DNA of 64,000 nucleotides from GCA-002700125 sp964434385. Lineage in GTDB: Bacteria > Chloroflexota > Dehalococcoidia > Lucifugimonadales > Lucifugimonadaceae. The stretch lies in assembly GCA_964434385.1 (NCBI GenBank), contig CAYSUW010000001.1:62001-126000 (forward strand), read 5' to 3'. Position 1 is the stretch's first letter; every line of letters starts with the position of its first letter. Made by a program: the position numbers and the translations under genes. The notes under the pieces are model-generated. The model was not told the DNA's origin. It searched no databases and was given only the letters and a program-made list of their open reading frames with translations. Shown one piece after another: positions 43,617-51,795 of this stretch.

Positions 43617-44993
43617 ATGAATGAAGAAAAAATAAAAAATCAAATTTTAGATGCATGTTCATCATCAGAAGCAGATTTTCTTGAGATAAGAGTTGAAGAA
43701 ACTGATTCGACTAGAATTAATTTTAAAGCTAAAAAACTGGACAATTTAATTCAAAATCAAGGATTGGGTGGAAACGTAAGAGCTTTAGTAAAAGGAGGAT
43801 GGGGTTTTGTTTGTTTTAATAATTTGAACAATTTGAAGGATAATGTGAAGTCTGCTGTGATGCAGGCAAAGAGAGCTAGCCGTAAAAATTTTGTTCCCTT
43901 GGCTGAAGTTAAGCCTGTAAAAGATAAAATTGTTTCATCTTTCTCCCAAAGTGCTTCTGAGATTAAAATTTCGGAAAAAATTCATCTTCTTAGACATTAT
44001 AATGATTTAATTTGGAGTTCAGAGGGTATTCAGAGCTCAGATCTGATTTATGGAGATTCAATACGCAAAATATTTCTAGTCAATTCATATGGCACTGAGT
44101 TGATTCAAGATTCTCATCATGTTGTTTTTAGAGCTTCTGTTCAAGCGAGAAATGGAGGAGATGTTCAACAGTCAGGATTCAGTATTGGTAGCCTTGGAGA
44201 TTATAGTGTTATTCAGGGATTGGATAATGAAATTAAAGATACTGTTAATAAAGCAAAGAATCAATTAGCTTCAAAACCTGTATCTGGTGGAGAAAAAACT
44301 GTAGTATTAGATCCAATTTTGGCTGGAGTTTTTGTTCATGAAGCATTTGGGCACTTATCTGAAGCTGATCACGTTTATGAAAATGATCAATTGAAAGAAA
44401 TGATGGTTTTGGGTAAAACTTTCGGTCCTAAGAATTTAAACATAGTTGATGGCGCGCAAATTCCTAATTTAAGAGGTAGTTTTAGCTATGATGATGAAGG
44501 CACTCCATCTTCTAAGACTGATTTAATAAGGGAGGGTGTTTTAGTAGGGAGATTACATTCTAGGGAAACTGCAGCAATTATGAAAGAAAAACCTACAGGT
44601 AATGCTAGGTCAATAGGTTATAACTTTCCTCCTATTGTTAGGATGACTAATACTCTTATAGAAAATGGAGATTCTGATATTTCCGATATATTTGGAGATA
44701 TTAAGGAAGGAATTTATGCAAAGAATTGGTATGGAGGAATGACTAGTATGGAAATGTTTACTTTTTCTTCTGGAGAATCATACATGATCAGGAATGGTAG
44801 AGTTGAGGAAATGATAAGGCCAGTTATGTTATCAGGAAATGTTTTTTCTACACTGCATAATATTGATTCGATAGGAAAAGATCTCGATATGAATCAAGGA
44901 GGAGGATGTGGAAAAGGTGGCCAAATGCCTTTGCCGGTTTCCAATGGCAGTCCTCATATAAGGATTCAAAATTGTTTAGTATCAGGTAATTAA
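43617..44993 (+). CDS. tldD: TldD-type zinc metalloprotease subunit
   Basis: Catalytic subunit of the TldD/TldE peptidase, which in E. coli matures microcin B17 and degrades CcdA. The 458-residue product contains the active HExxxH motif as HEAFGHLSEAD at about 241-251, with GSFSYDDEGTPSS and the C-terminal GGGCGKGGQMPLPVSNG, all hallmarks of TldD. It is followed after 2 bp by its partner gene. The natural substrate in this organism is unknown; no RiPP precursor or toxin-antitoxin gene is next to it. Confidence 0.93.
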   Translation: MNEEKIKNQILDACSSSEADFLEIRVEETDSTRINFKAKKLDNLIQNQGLGGNVRALVKGGWGFVCFNNLNNLKDNVKSAVMQAKRASRKNFVPLAEVKPVKDKIVSSFSQSASEIKISEKIHLLRHYNDLIWSSEGIQSSDLIYGDSIRKIFLVNSYGTELIQDSHHVVFRASVQARNGGDVQQSGFSIGSLGDYSVIQGLDNEIKDTVNKAKNQLASKPVSGGEKTVVLDPILAGVFVHEAFGHLSEADHVYENDQLKEMMVLGKTFGPKNLNIVDGAQIPNLRGSFSYDDEGTPSSKTDLIREGVLVGRLHSRETAAIMKEKPTGNARSIGYNFPPIVRMTNTLIENGDSDISDIFGDIKEGIYAKNWYGGMTSMEMFTFSSGESYMIRNGRVEEMIRPVMLSGNVFSTLHNIDSIGKDLDMNQGGGCGKGGQMPLPVSNGSPHIRIQNCLVSGN

Positions 44994-44995
44994 TT

Positions 44996-46294
44996 ATGGA
45001 CACAAAAAAGATATTAGAAGATTCTTTGAAACGTTCTGATGAGTCAGAAATATTTACTGTGGTATCAGAGAAAGAACCAGTAGGTTTTGAAGCAAACAGA
45101 TTAAAAACTTTATCAAAAACTTCTGGTCAAGGTTGGGCTTTAAGGGTAATCAAAGACCGAAAAATAGGATTATCAACTTCTACTTATCCGAATCTTGAAT
45201 CATTGATTACTAGAGCTTGTGATGCAAGTGATTTTGGAAAAAATGTTGAATACTCATTTCCATCTAATTTTCTTTATAAAAGAAATAATAAAACTGAAAT
45301 GAATCTGTCTTTAGATAATATGGTAGATATGGGAGAAAAGATTATAGAAACTCTCCTAAAAGAATGGCCTTCATTGCTTTTAGAAGCGAATATTTCGAAA
45401 TCTTCAGGATTTACTGAAATCTTAAATTCATCTGGATTTGATTCTTCTTATGAATGGGATTCATTTTCTGCAGGTGTAGGAGGAACCCTTGTCAAAGGGG
45501 AAGATATGTTATTTGTTTGGGAAAGTTTTGGTTGGAGCGAATTTAAGGACTATTCAGATGAGATTATAAATTCACTTCATGATCAATTAAAGAATGCTCA
45601 AAATATTTCTGAAGCCCCTAACGAAAATTGTCCAATTGTTTTTACTCCCAGAGGGTTTGTGACAACATTTATAGAACCTCTTATTTCCAGTTTTAATGGT
45701 GTGAATATTGTTGAAGGCGTTTCTCCAATATCAGAAAAAATGGGACAAAAAATTTTTGATGAAAATATTACAATAGTTGATGATCCGACTATAAATGGAG
45801 CGTTAGGTGAACGTCCTTTTGATGATGAAGGTGTTCCTGCATCCAGGAATATTTTGATAGAAAATGGTGTTGTTTCAGGAAATTTATTGAATTTGGAATC
45901 TGCATCAAAATTAAATTTAGAACCAACAGGTTCTGCATCTAGAAGTATCTCGAGTCCTCCAACGCCTTCCACATCTGTAATAGATGTTAAACCAGGGAAA
46001 TATTTATATAAAGAATTAATTTCAGATTTAAAAGATGGCATTATAGTAGATCAGTTATTGGGTGCGGGGCAAGGGAATGAATTAGGAGGTGATTTTAAAG
46101 GAAATGTGTTGCTTGGATATAGAGTAAAAGAAGGTAGAATATTAGGAAGAATAAAGAATACTATGATTTCAGGAAATGTTTTTGATTGCTTGAAAAGCTT
46201 GTCTTGGATTTCTAGAGATACCAATTGGGTTTATGGTTCTTTTAATGTCCCTCATATAATGTGTGAAAATATACAGATAGCATCGAGTACATGA
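44996..46294 (+). CDS. tldE: TldE/PmbA-like non-catalytic partner
   Basis: Partner subunit of TldD, 432 residues. It has the same fold but lacks the HExxxH motif, as expected for TldE, and contains the typical RPFDDEGVPASRN block and the LLGAGQGNELGGDFKGNV C-terminal region. In the known structure TldE shapes the heterodimer cavity. The gene starts 2 bp after tldD and its stop overlaps the next gene by 4 bp (ATGA), so the three are almost certainly one transcript. Confidence 0.9.
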   Translation: MDTKKILEDSLKRSDESEIFTVVSEKEPVGFEANRLKTLSKTSGQGWALRVIKDRKIGLSTSTYPNLESLITRACDASDFGKNVEYSFPSNFLYKRNNKTEMNLSLDNMVDMGEKIIETLLKEWPSLLLEANISKSSGFTEILNSSGFDSSYEWDSFSAGVGGTLVKGEDMLFVWESFGWSEFKDYSDEIINSLHDQLKNAQNISEAPNENCPIVFTPRGFVTTFIEPLISSFNGVNIVEGVSPISEKMGQKIFDENITIVDDPTINGALGERPFDDEGVPASRNILIENGVVSGNLLNLESASKLNLEPTGSASRSISSPPTPSTSVIDVKPGKYLYKELISDLKDGIIVDQLLGAGQGNELGGDFKGNVLLGYRVKEGRILGRIKNTMISGNVFDCLKSLSWISRDTNWVYGSFNVPHIMCENIQIASST

Positions 46295-47415
46295 AAGTAA
46301 TAGTTATAGGATTAGGCGCCATGGGAAGCTCAGCCTTATATAACTTGTCCAAGAGAGGTGTTGATGTTATTGGAATAGATAGATTTTCTCCACCACATCA
46401 ATTTGGCTCTACTCATGGAGATACTCGTGTGTTTAGAGTGGCCTACAAAGAAGGAATTGATTATGTTCCGCTATTAATTCGTGCTAAAGAATTATGGTAT
46501 GAATTATCTCAAGAAGCAGAAAGAGAAATATTTTTAAATACTGGTGTTCTTTATATTGCTAACCATGAAAATAATTCAGTAACAGGACCCTTAGAAGTTA
46601 CTAAATCCTATGATCTAGATTATGAACAACTTTCTCATGATGAATTGGTTTATCGCTATCCTGCATTAAGGCCTGATCAAGATATGGTTGGTTTTTTTGA
46701 TAAAGAAGGAGGGATTTTAAAAGTAGAAGATTGTGTTGAATCTTATCTTGAATATTCAAGAAATTATGGAGCTACGCTAATTCTCAATCAAACTGTTTTA
46801 GAGTGGAAGACGTCAAATAATGGAATTGAAGTTATTACTGAATCAAATAGATTTTTTGCAGACAAATTAATTGTGTCAGCGGGCGCCTGGTTAACAGAAC
46901 TTGTCAATTTGAATTCTGTAAATTTGTCGATTGAACGACAGGTGAATCACTGGATTGATGTTAAGGGTCAAACTCGGTTTTCTCTTTCAGAGTTACCTGT
47001 TACCACATGGGAATATGGATTAGAAAATAGATCTTTTTACACGATACCTGATTTAGGTCAAGGATTTAAGATATCTCGGCATCATGGAGGAGTAATAACA
47101 AATCCTAATGATGTAAATAGAAATGTAAATAATGATGAAATTGAGGATATTCAACAACTTTTTGAAAGTTTTTTTGAAGCGTCAGGAGTTGTTGAGAATT
47201 CAAAAACTTGTTTATATACCAACACGGATTCACAAGATTTTTTAATTGATTTTTATCGAGGAAACGATAATGTGCTTATACTTAGTCCATGTTCGGGACA
47301 CGGGTTTAAGTTTGCTTCGGTTGTAGGAGAGGTTGCTGCTGATTTGATTGAAACGGGTAAATCTAAATTTAATTTAACTAATTTTTCTTTTAAAAAACAT
47401 AAGAAATTTAATTAG
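46291..47415 (+). CDS. Sarcosine oxidase / N-methyl amino acid oxidase-like flavoprotein
   Basis: A 374-residue FAD oxidoreductase of the monomeric sarcosine oxidase / SolA family. The dinucleotide-binding motif is VIGLGAMGSSA (5-15), followed by GSTHGDTRVFRVAY with conserved residues near the flavin. The C-terminal PCSGHGFK holds Cys334 at the place where MSOX and SolA bind FAD covalently. The probable reaction is oxidative demethylation of an N-methyl amino acid, making H2O2 and formaldehyde. It overlaps tldE by 4 bp, an unusual partnership, and overlaps the convergent dehydrogenase gene by 4 bp. Confidence 0.85.
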   Translation: MKVIVIGLGAMGSSALYNLSKRGVDVIGIDRFSPPHQFGSTHGDTRVFRVAYKEGIDYVPLLIRAKELWYELSQEAEREIFLNTGVLYIANHENNSVTGPLEVTKSYDLDYEQLSHDELVYRYPALRPDQDMVGFFDKEGGILKVEDCVESYLEYSRNYGATLILNQTVLEWKTSNNGIEVITESNRFFADKLIVSAGAWLTELVNLNSVNLSIERQVNHWIDVKGQTRFSLSELPVTTWEYGLENRSFYTIPDLGQGFKISRHHGGVITNPNDVNRNVNNDEIEDIQQLFESFFEASGVVENSKTCLYTNTDSQDFLIDFYRGNDNVLILSPCSGHGFKFASVVGEVAADLIETGKSKFNLTNFSFKKHKKFN

Positions 47416-48467
47416 TATTTAATTATTGCCCTTCCTGCTATTTGTCCTGAATCAAGTTTGTTGCATGCGTCATTTATGTCATCCAGTTTAAAGCTTGTAG
47501 TTACTAATTTATCTATAGGGAATTTTCCTTGTCTGTATAAATCTAAGAAATAGGGAAAATCTTTTTCTGGATAAGTTGCGCCTAAGCTTCCTCTGTATAT
47601 TTTTTGATGATACATAAATAATTCAGGATTGATGTCTATCTTATTTGTTGCAGGCATTCCTATTAGAACCGCCATGCCTCCATGGTTTTCTGCACCTGAT
47701 CCCCCTCCTCTAGTTGCAGATAATATTTGTTCCATAGTTACTTTTACTCCTATGGCATCAAAGGCATAATCTACTCCACCATTCGAAATATCTAAAATTT
47801 CCTCAACTGCATTATTCTCTTTTGCATTTACTGTATGAGTTGCACCAAATTTTTTTGAGAATTCTAATTTTTCGTTATCTAGATCTACAACTATAATTTT
47901 TGAAGCTTTTAGTATTGATGCCATTGCTATAGCAGATAAACCTACTCCTCCAGCTCCAAATACTGTAACCGTATCTCCTTCTTGTACTTTGGCAGTGTTT
48001 TTTACAGCCCCAGCCCCAGTGAGTACAGCGCAGCCAACAATGGAAGATTCTGGAGAAGAGTCTTTAGAATCTATTTTCACAAGGAATTCATCTTCACATA
48101 TAATAGTTTCGGCCCAGGTAAATACAATACGCACATTTACAGGTTTTTCTTTGTAACTAACTCCTTCTATTGTTGGTAGATATCTTCCAGTTCTTTGAAT
48201 TCTTGATACCCAAGTCACAATAACATGATCTCCTTCTTTAACATATGTAGAATCTGGCCCTACCTTGGTGACTATTCCTACAGCTTCGTGCCCTAGGCTT
48301 AAAGGTCTAGGTAATTGTGAATCATGCATGTGATGTAGTTGAGAATGGCAAATACCACTTGAGATTAGTTTAACTTGAACTTGTGTTTTAACTGGGTCTG
48401 GTATGTCTATTTCATCTACTATGAGATTGCTTTTTGGATCTAGTTGTATTGCTGCTATAGATTTCAT
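47412..48467 (-). CDS. Zinc-type medium-chain alcohol dehydrogenase without structural zinc site
   Basis: MDR superfamily enzyme of 351 residues. The catalytic zinc ligands Cys40 (GICHSQ), His60/Glu61 (GHEAVG) and Cys146 (VGCAVLTG) are present, as is the NAD-binding GAGGVG (171-176) with Asp at the end of the next strand (VVDLD). The region where class I and III enzymes carry four cysteines for the structural zinc (about 85-115) has none. VLTGAGAVKNTAKV resembles class III or methanol/formaldehyde-type enzymes. The substrate is unknown; formaldehyde released by the neighbouring convergent oxidase is a tempting guess only. It lies downstream of cinA. Confidence 0.82.
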   Translation of the reverse strand: MKSIAAIQLDPKSNLIVDEIDIPDPVKTQVQVKLISSGICHSQLHHMHDSQLPRPLSLGHEAVGIVTKVGPDSTYVKEGDHVIVTWVSRIQRTGRYLPTIEGVSYKEKPVNVRIVFTWAETIICEDEFLVKIDSKDSSPESSIVGCAVLTGAGAVKNTAKVQEGDTVTVFGAGGVGLSAIAMASILKASKIIVVDLDNEKLEFSKKFGATHTVNAKENNAVEEILDISNGGVDYAFDAIGVKVTMEQILSATRGGGSGAENHGGMAVLIGMPATNKIDINPELFMYHQKIYRGSLGATYPEKDFPYFLDLYRQGKFPIDKLVTTSFKLDDINDACNKLDSGQIAGRAIIKY

Positions 48468-48540
48468 TTTATTTCCTAATTCTATTCTTTAATTTTAGTA
48501 TGAATTATTTATATACAAAAACAAATACTGATATTATTTT

Positions 48541-49776
48541 TTAAGAAAAATGTTTGGCTATTATTTGCCTAACCATGCTTAAGGCATACATAGATGCTCT
48601 TTTTTTATCCGGGATTCCCCTTCCTGCTGATCTAATATGTTTTATTTCTTCGAACTTGTTTCCTACTATTGCAATATAAGTTTCACCTTTTCCTAGATTT
48701 TGAGTTTTTGTTCCTGCTTCTTCCACTCCATGTAATGCTAATCCTAAATCAGAACCGGATAATGTTTTTGCTAATTTTGCCATAGTTATAGTTAGTTCTT
48801 GAGGAGAAGTATTAGAAGTTTCGATTTTTAAGAATTTATTTATTATTTCATGTGAATTTTTATCATTTAAAACTAAACCTTGATTAAATAAATCTTTATT
48901 TGTTGCCTGAAATGTATTTGATATGGTGCCACCAGAAATATCTTCACAGGTTGAAATGGTAAGGTTGAATTTTTCTAATAAATTCCCCACTATATTTTCT
49001 AAGGTGTCTTCGTCAACACCAAAAATGTTGTCTCCTAATAATTGTCGTATCTCTTTCTCGATCGGTTTTATTAAAGTCATTGCTGAATTTTGATCTTTTG
49101 CTTTTGCTGTAATCCTTACGTCAACTTGTCCTGGATGGGCGAGTACTCCTACAGTTGGGTTTGAGGAGTTTTTCATTATTTCACCTATAAGATGATCCAC
49201 GTTACTTTCACCTAAATCTGAAACTTTCAAGACACGATAGTGTATTGTTTCTTTTAGTTCATATTTATTTCTCAGATAAGGGATTATTTCATTTTCTATA
49301 AGCCATTTCATTTCAAAAGGCACTCCAGGGACAGAAATTATAGATGTGTTATGGTATTCAACTATAAAAGCAGGAGCGGTTCCATTAGGGTTTTTTATTA
49401 CAATCGCATTTTCAGGTATAGTAGCTTGTTTTTCATTGTTTTTAGTTAATATGAAACCTCTTTTCCTGAATCTTTTTTCTAGATCTTCCAGTGATTCTTT
49501 GTGGAGTACGACGTTTCTTTCAGTACAAGATGCTACCATTTCTCTTGTTAAATCATCTTGGGTAGGGCCGATGCCTCCAGTAGTAATTACTATCTCTGAT
49601 CTCTCAATACTTTTTGTGATAATTTCTTTCATTCTTTCAGGGTTATCACCTACAACAGTTTTGTAGAACAAATTAATTCCATTTTCTGCTAGTCTTTGAG
49701 CTATCCAAGCAGAATTACTGTCAATAATTTGACCTAATAATAATTCTGATCCAATAGCAATAATTTCAGCATTCAT
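48541..49776 (-). CDS. cinA: CinA-like protein with diverged C-terminal amidase domain
   Basis: A 411-residue two-domain protein. The N-terminal molybdopterin-binding-like domain (COG1058; ADP-ribose pyrophosphatase in studied members) is well conserved: AIGSELLLGQIIDSNS (6-21), TTGGIGPTQDDLT and VPGVPFEMK. The C-terminal CinA/PncC domain, normally a nicotinamide-nucleotide amidase, is degraded. The ESCTGG motif reads EDISGG, and the Tyr and Lys of the following strand-helix appear as Asn and His. It is therefore probably inactive as an amidase. The ATG has AAGAGG upstream. It is divergent from the SOS-like promoter at 49853-49881. Confidence 0.88.
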   Translation of the reverse strand: MNAEIIAIGSELLLGQIIDSNSAWIAQRLAENGINLFYKTVVGDNPERMKEIITKSIERSEIVITTGGIGPTQDDLTREMVASCTERNVVLHKESLEDLEKRFRKRGFILTKNNEKQATIPENAIVIKNPNGTAPAFIVEYHNTSIISVPGVPFEMKWLIENEIIPYLRNKYELKETIHYRVLKVSDLGESNVDHLIGEIMKNSSNPTVGVLAHPGQVDVRITAKAKDQNSAMTLIKPIEKEIRQLLGDNIFGVDEDTLENIVGNLLEKFNLTISTCEDISGGTISNTFQATNKDLFNQGLVLNDKNSHEIINKFLKIETSNTSPQELTITMAKLAKTLSGSDLGLALHGVEEAGTKTQNLGKGETYIAIVGNKFEEIKHIRSAGRGIPDKKRASMYALSMVRQIIAKHFS

Positions 49777-49794
49777 AATTACCTCTTGGGTTTT

Positions 49795-49822
49795 ATTTTA
49801 TAAATAAGTTGATAATTCTCAA
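49795..49822 (-). promoter_or_regulatory. Possible promoter of cinA
   Basis: Minus-strand TTGAGA (49817-49822), a 16 bp spacer and TAAAAT (49795-49800) lie 19 bp upstream of the cinA start codon. Consensus match is fair (4 of 6 and 5 of 6). If used, the leader is very short and the LexA-like boxes lie more than 40 bp upstream of its -35. Confidence 0.3.
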
Positions 49823-49852
49823 CAAGAAAAGGAAAAACAGTAAATAAATTGA

Positions 49853-49881
49853 TTGAATAATTAGAACAAACGTTCTATTAT
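49853..49881 (+). promoter_or_regulatory. Predicted SOS-type promoter of the Cys4-HTH gene
   Basis: TTGAAT (49853-49858), exactly 17 bp of spacer and TATTAT (49876-49881; 5 of 6) form a good sigma70-like promoter. Box 1 lies wholly within the spacer and box 2 covers the expected start site near 49888. A repressor on either box would block polymerase. Confidence 0.6.
49864..49875. promoter_or_regulatory. LexA-like box 1
   Basis: GAACAAACGTTC fits GAAC-N4-GTTC, the LexA/DinR operator core of Bacillus and Actinobacteria. The flanking A and T extend the palindrome to AGAAC...GTTCT. Confidence 0.65.
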
Positions 49882-49883
49882 TA

Positions 49884-49895
49884 GAACAAATGTTC
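49884..49895. promoter_or_regulatory. LexA-like box 2
   Basis: GAACAAATGTTC is a second perfect GAAC-N4-GTTC palindrome, 20 bp from the first centre to centre, so both would sit on nearly the same face of the helix. The surrounding TTAGAACAAA is also repeated exactly. Confidence 0.65.
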
Positions 49896-49935
49896 TTAAT
49901 TTGTTAACTGGAGTAGTTTTCTAGGAGTTATGTAA

Positions 49936-50226
49936 ATGAATACAAATTTTAATTTAGTGAGAAATGATACTTTGCCTGAATATTCTAATTATGTTGATAA
50001 GGGATGTGGTTTATTTGATTCATGTTTGAATTGCCCTTTGCCTAGATGTAGATACGATGAACCTGGATGGATTCAAAAAGAAAAAATCGAAGAAAGAGAT
50101 ATGAAAATTTATAGAAGACGAAAGGAAGGATGTTCTATTAGAGTATTAGTAAAAGAGTATAATCTTAGTTCAAGAACTATACACAGAGCTATGAGAAGAA
50201 TAGAAAAGTGTAAATTAATTGTGTGA
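49936..50226 (+). CDS. Small Cys4 plus helix-turn-helix protein, probably SOS-controlled
   Basis: I do not recognise a named family. The 96-residue product has an N-terminal cluster Cys24-X5-Cys30-X2-Cys33-X4-Cys38 (GCGLFDSC, then LNCPLPRC), which could bind zinc or an iron-sulfur cluster. A charged helix at about 47-63 follows, then a resolvase-like HTH at about 66-92 (GCSIRVLVKEYNLSSRTIHRAM). Cys66 and Cys92 are extra. The spacing differs from WhiB proteins. An AGGAG site about 8 bp upstream supports the ATG. It is preceded by two LexA-like boxes overlapping a promoter, which suggests induction by DNA damage. It ends 7 bp before convergent phoU. Confidence 0.7.
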   Translation: MNTNFNLVRNDTLPEYSNYVDKGCGLFDSCLNCPLPRCRYDEPGWIQKEKIEERDMKIYRRRKEGCSIRVLVKEYNLSSRTIHRAMRRIEKCKLIV

Positions 50227-50233
50227 AGATAAG

Positions 50234-50905
50234 TTAAAGCTCAAACCCTGCTTGATATATAGCTCTTTCCGCAATGTTAGTTGCTCTATCTGCTATTCTT
50301 TCTAAATTATGAGATATCCATATGAGATAAGTGCCATTTCTGATACCTATAGGTTTAGATTCTTTAGACATTAAATCAATCATTTCCTTTTGAATTGAAG
50401 AATTTAATTCATCAACTTTATCGTCATCAGGGAATACTGAGTTAGCTATTTTTAATGATAATTCTCTGTCATTTTCTGTTACAGCTTCTAGGCTTTTTTT
50501 CATCATATTAATAGATAAATCAGCTATTTTGGGTATATCTACTAATTTTTTAAACGTTGGACCTGGTCCCATTTTTATACTTATTTGTGAAATTCCTACG
50601 GCATAATCTCCCATTCTTTCAAGCTCTTGAGAGCAAAGCAAAGATGAGAAGACTCTTCTTAAATCACCAGCTACGGGAGCAAATTCTCGAATTATTTTCA
50701 TACAATGATCTTCTATGTCATACCTTCTCTTGTCTATTTGATCATCCTCTATGATTACTTCTTGGCTTTCATCTAAATTTCTTGATGTTAGAGAATTCAA
50801 GGATTTGGTTATTGCATTTTCAACTAATCCACCCAAGAAAATTAAGTCAGCCTGAAGAAGAGTAAGCTCATGACTTAATGCTTCTCCTCCTGATTGATGT
50901 ACCAT
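50234..50905 (-). CDS. phoU: Phosphate signalling protein PhoU
   Basis: A 223-residue all-helical protein made of two PhoU repeats, which dampens phosphate uptake and PhoR signalling. The conserved E/DxxxD metal patches are visible in LERMGDYAVGIS (first repeat) and LERIADRATNIAE (second repeat). It is 37 bp downstream of pstB, the usual order. No phoR/phoB or pstSCA gene is within the window. Confidence 0.92.
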   Translation of the reverse strand: MVHQSGGEALSHELTLLQADLIFLGGLVENAITKSLNSLTSRNLDESQEVIIEDDQIDKRRYDIEDHCMKIIREFAPVAGDLRRVFSSLLCSQELERMGDYAVGISQISIKMGPGPTFKKLVDIPKIADLSINMMKKSLEAVTENDRELSLKIANSVFPDDDKVDELNSSIQKEMIDLMSKESKPIGIRNGTYLIWISHNLERIADRATNIAERAIYQAGFEL

Positions 50906-50942
50906 TTTAATATACCTTTGATGATTTAATTTTTATAAAATT

Positions 50943-51737
50943 TTAACCTATTCTTCCAGTAACATAATCTTCAGTTCTTTTGTCTACCGGGTTACCAAAT
51001 ATCTGTTTATTAGTTCCATATTCTACCAGTTCTCCTATTCTATTTTCATCTGCCATCATACAAGCTGCGTAGTCTGAAACACGGGCTGCCTGTTGCATAT
51101 TGTGAGTTACAATTATAATAGTGACATTTTCAGATAAAATTTTTATTAAATCTTCTATTTTTTGTGTAGATATGGGATCTAAAGCTGAAGCTGGTTCATC
51201 CATTAAGATTACTTCTGGATTTACTGCTAAAGCTCTTGCAATACATAATCTTTGTTGTTGTCCTCCTGATAACTCTAAGGCATTATCTTTTAATCTGTCT
51301 TTCACTTCATTCCAAAGATCAGCTCGTTGCAAAGATGTTTCTACCAATTGCTCTAAATTTTCTTTTAAATTATTAATTCTTGGACCAAAAGCAACATTAT
51401 CAAAAATAGATTTAGGAAATGGATTTGGTTTTTGGAAAACCATACCTATTTTAAACCTGATATCTGTTGGATCTAGATTTTTTTTGTAAATGTTATTTCC
51501 TTTGAAAAAAACGTCACCTAAAACTTCTGCAGATTTTATAGTGTCATTCATACGATTAAAACATCTTAGAAGAGTGCTTTTTCCACAACCAGAAGGACCA
51601 ATTAGTGCTACTACTTTATGTTTGGGGATTTGAAAATCTAAAGCTTTGAAAGCCGGCTTAGAAGAATATTCAACAGTTAATTTTTTACATTCTAAAATTG
51701 ATTGTTGTTTGAAGGTATGAAATTTTTCTCCAGACAT
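50943..51737 (-). CDS. pstB: Phosphate ABC transporter ATPase
   Basis: ATP-binding subunit of the high-affinity phosphate importer, 264 residues. Walker A is GPSGCGKST (47-55) followed by LLRCFNRMND, which is diagnostic for PstB. The ABC signature is LSGGQQQRLCIARALA and Walker B is VILMDEPASALDP; the D-loop and the switch His (VTHNMQQA) are present. Upstream there is no pstA/pstC/pstS: the next gene, rlmN, is divergent. The permease and binding-protein genes must therefore lie elsewhere. Confidence 0.95.
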   Translation of the reverse strand: MSGEKFHTFKQQSILECKKLTVEYSSKPAFKALDFQIPKHKVVALIGPSGCGKSTLLRCFNRMNDTIKSAEVLGDVFFKGNNIYKKNLDPTDIRFKIGMVFQKPNPFPKSIFDNVAFGPRINNLKENLEQLVETSLQRADLWNEVKDRLKDNALELSGGQQQRLCIARALAVNPEVILMDEPASALDPISTQKIEDLIKILSENVTIIIVTHNMQQAARVSDYAACMMADENRIGELVEYGTNKQIFGNPVDKRTEDYVTGRIG

Positions 51738-51795
51738 AATAATATTAAACCTTAAATTTTACTCCATTTAAAACTGAATCTTATATTAAAAGTAT

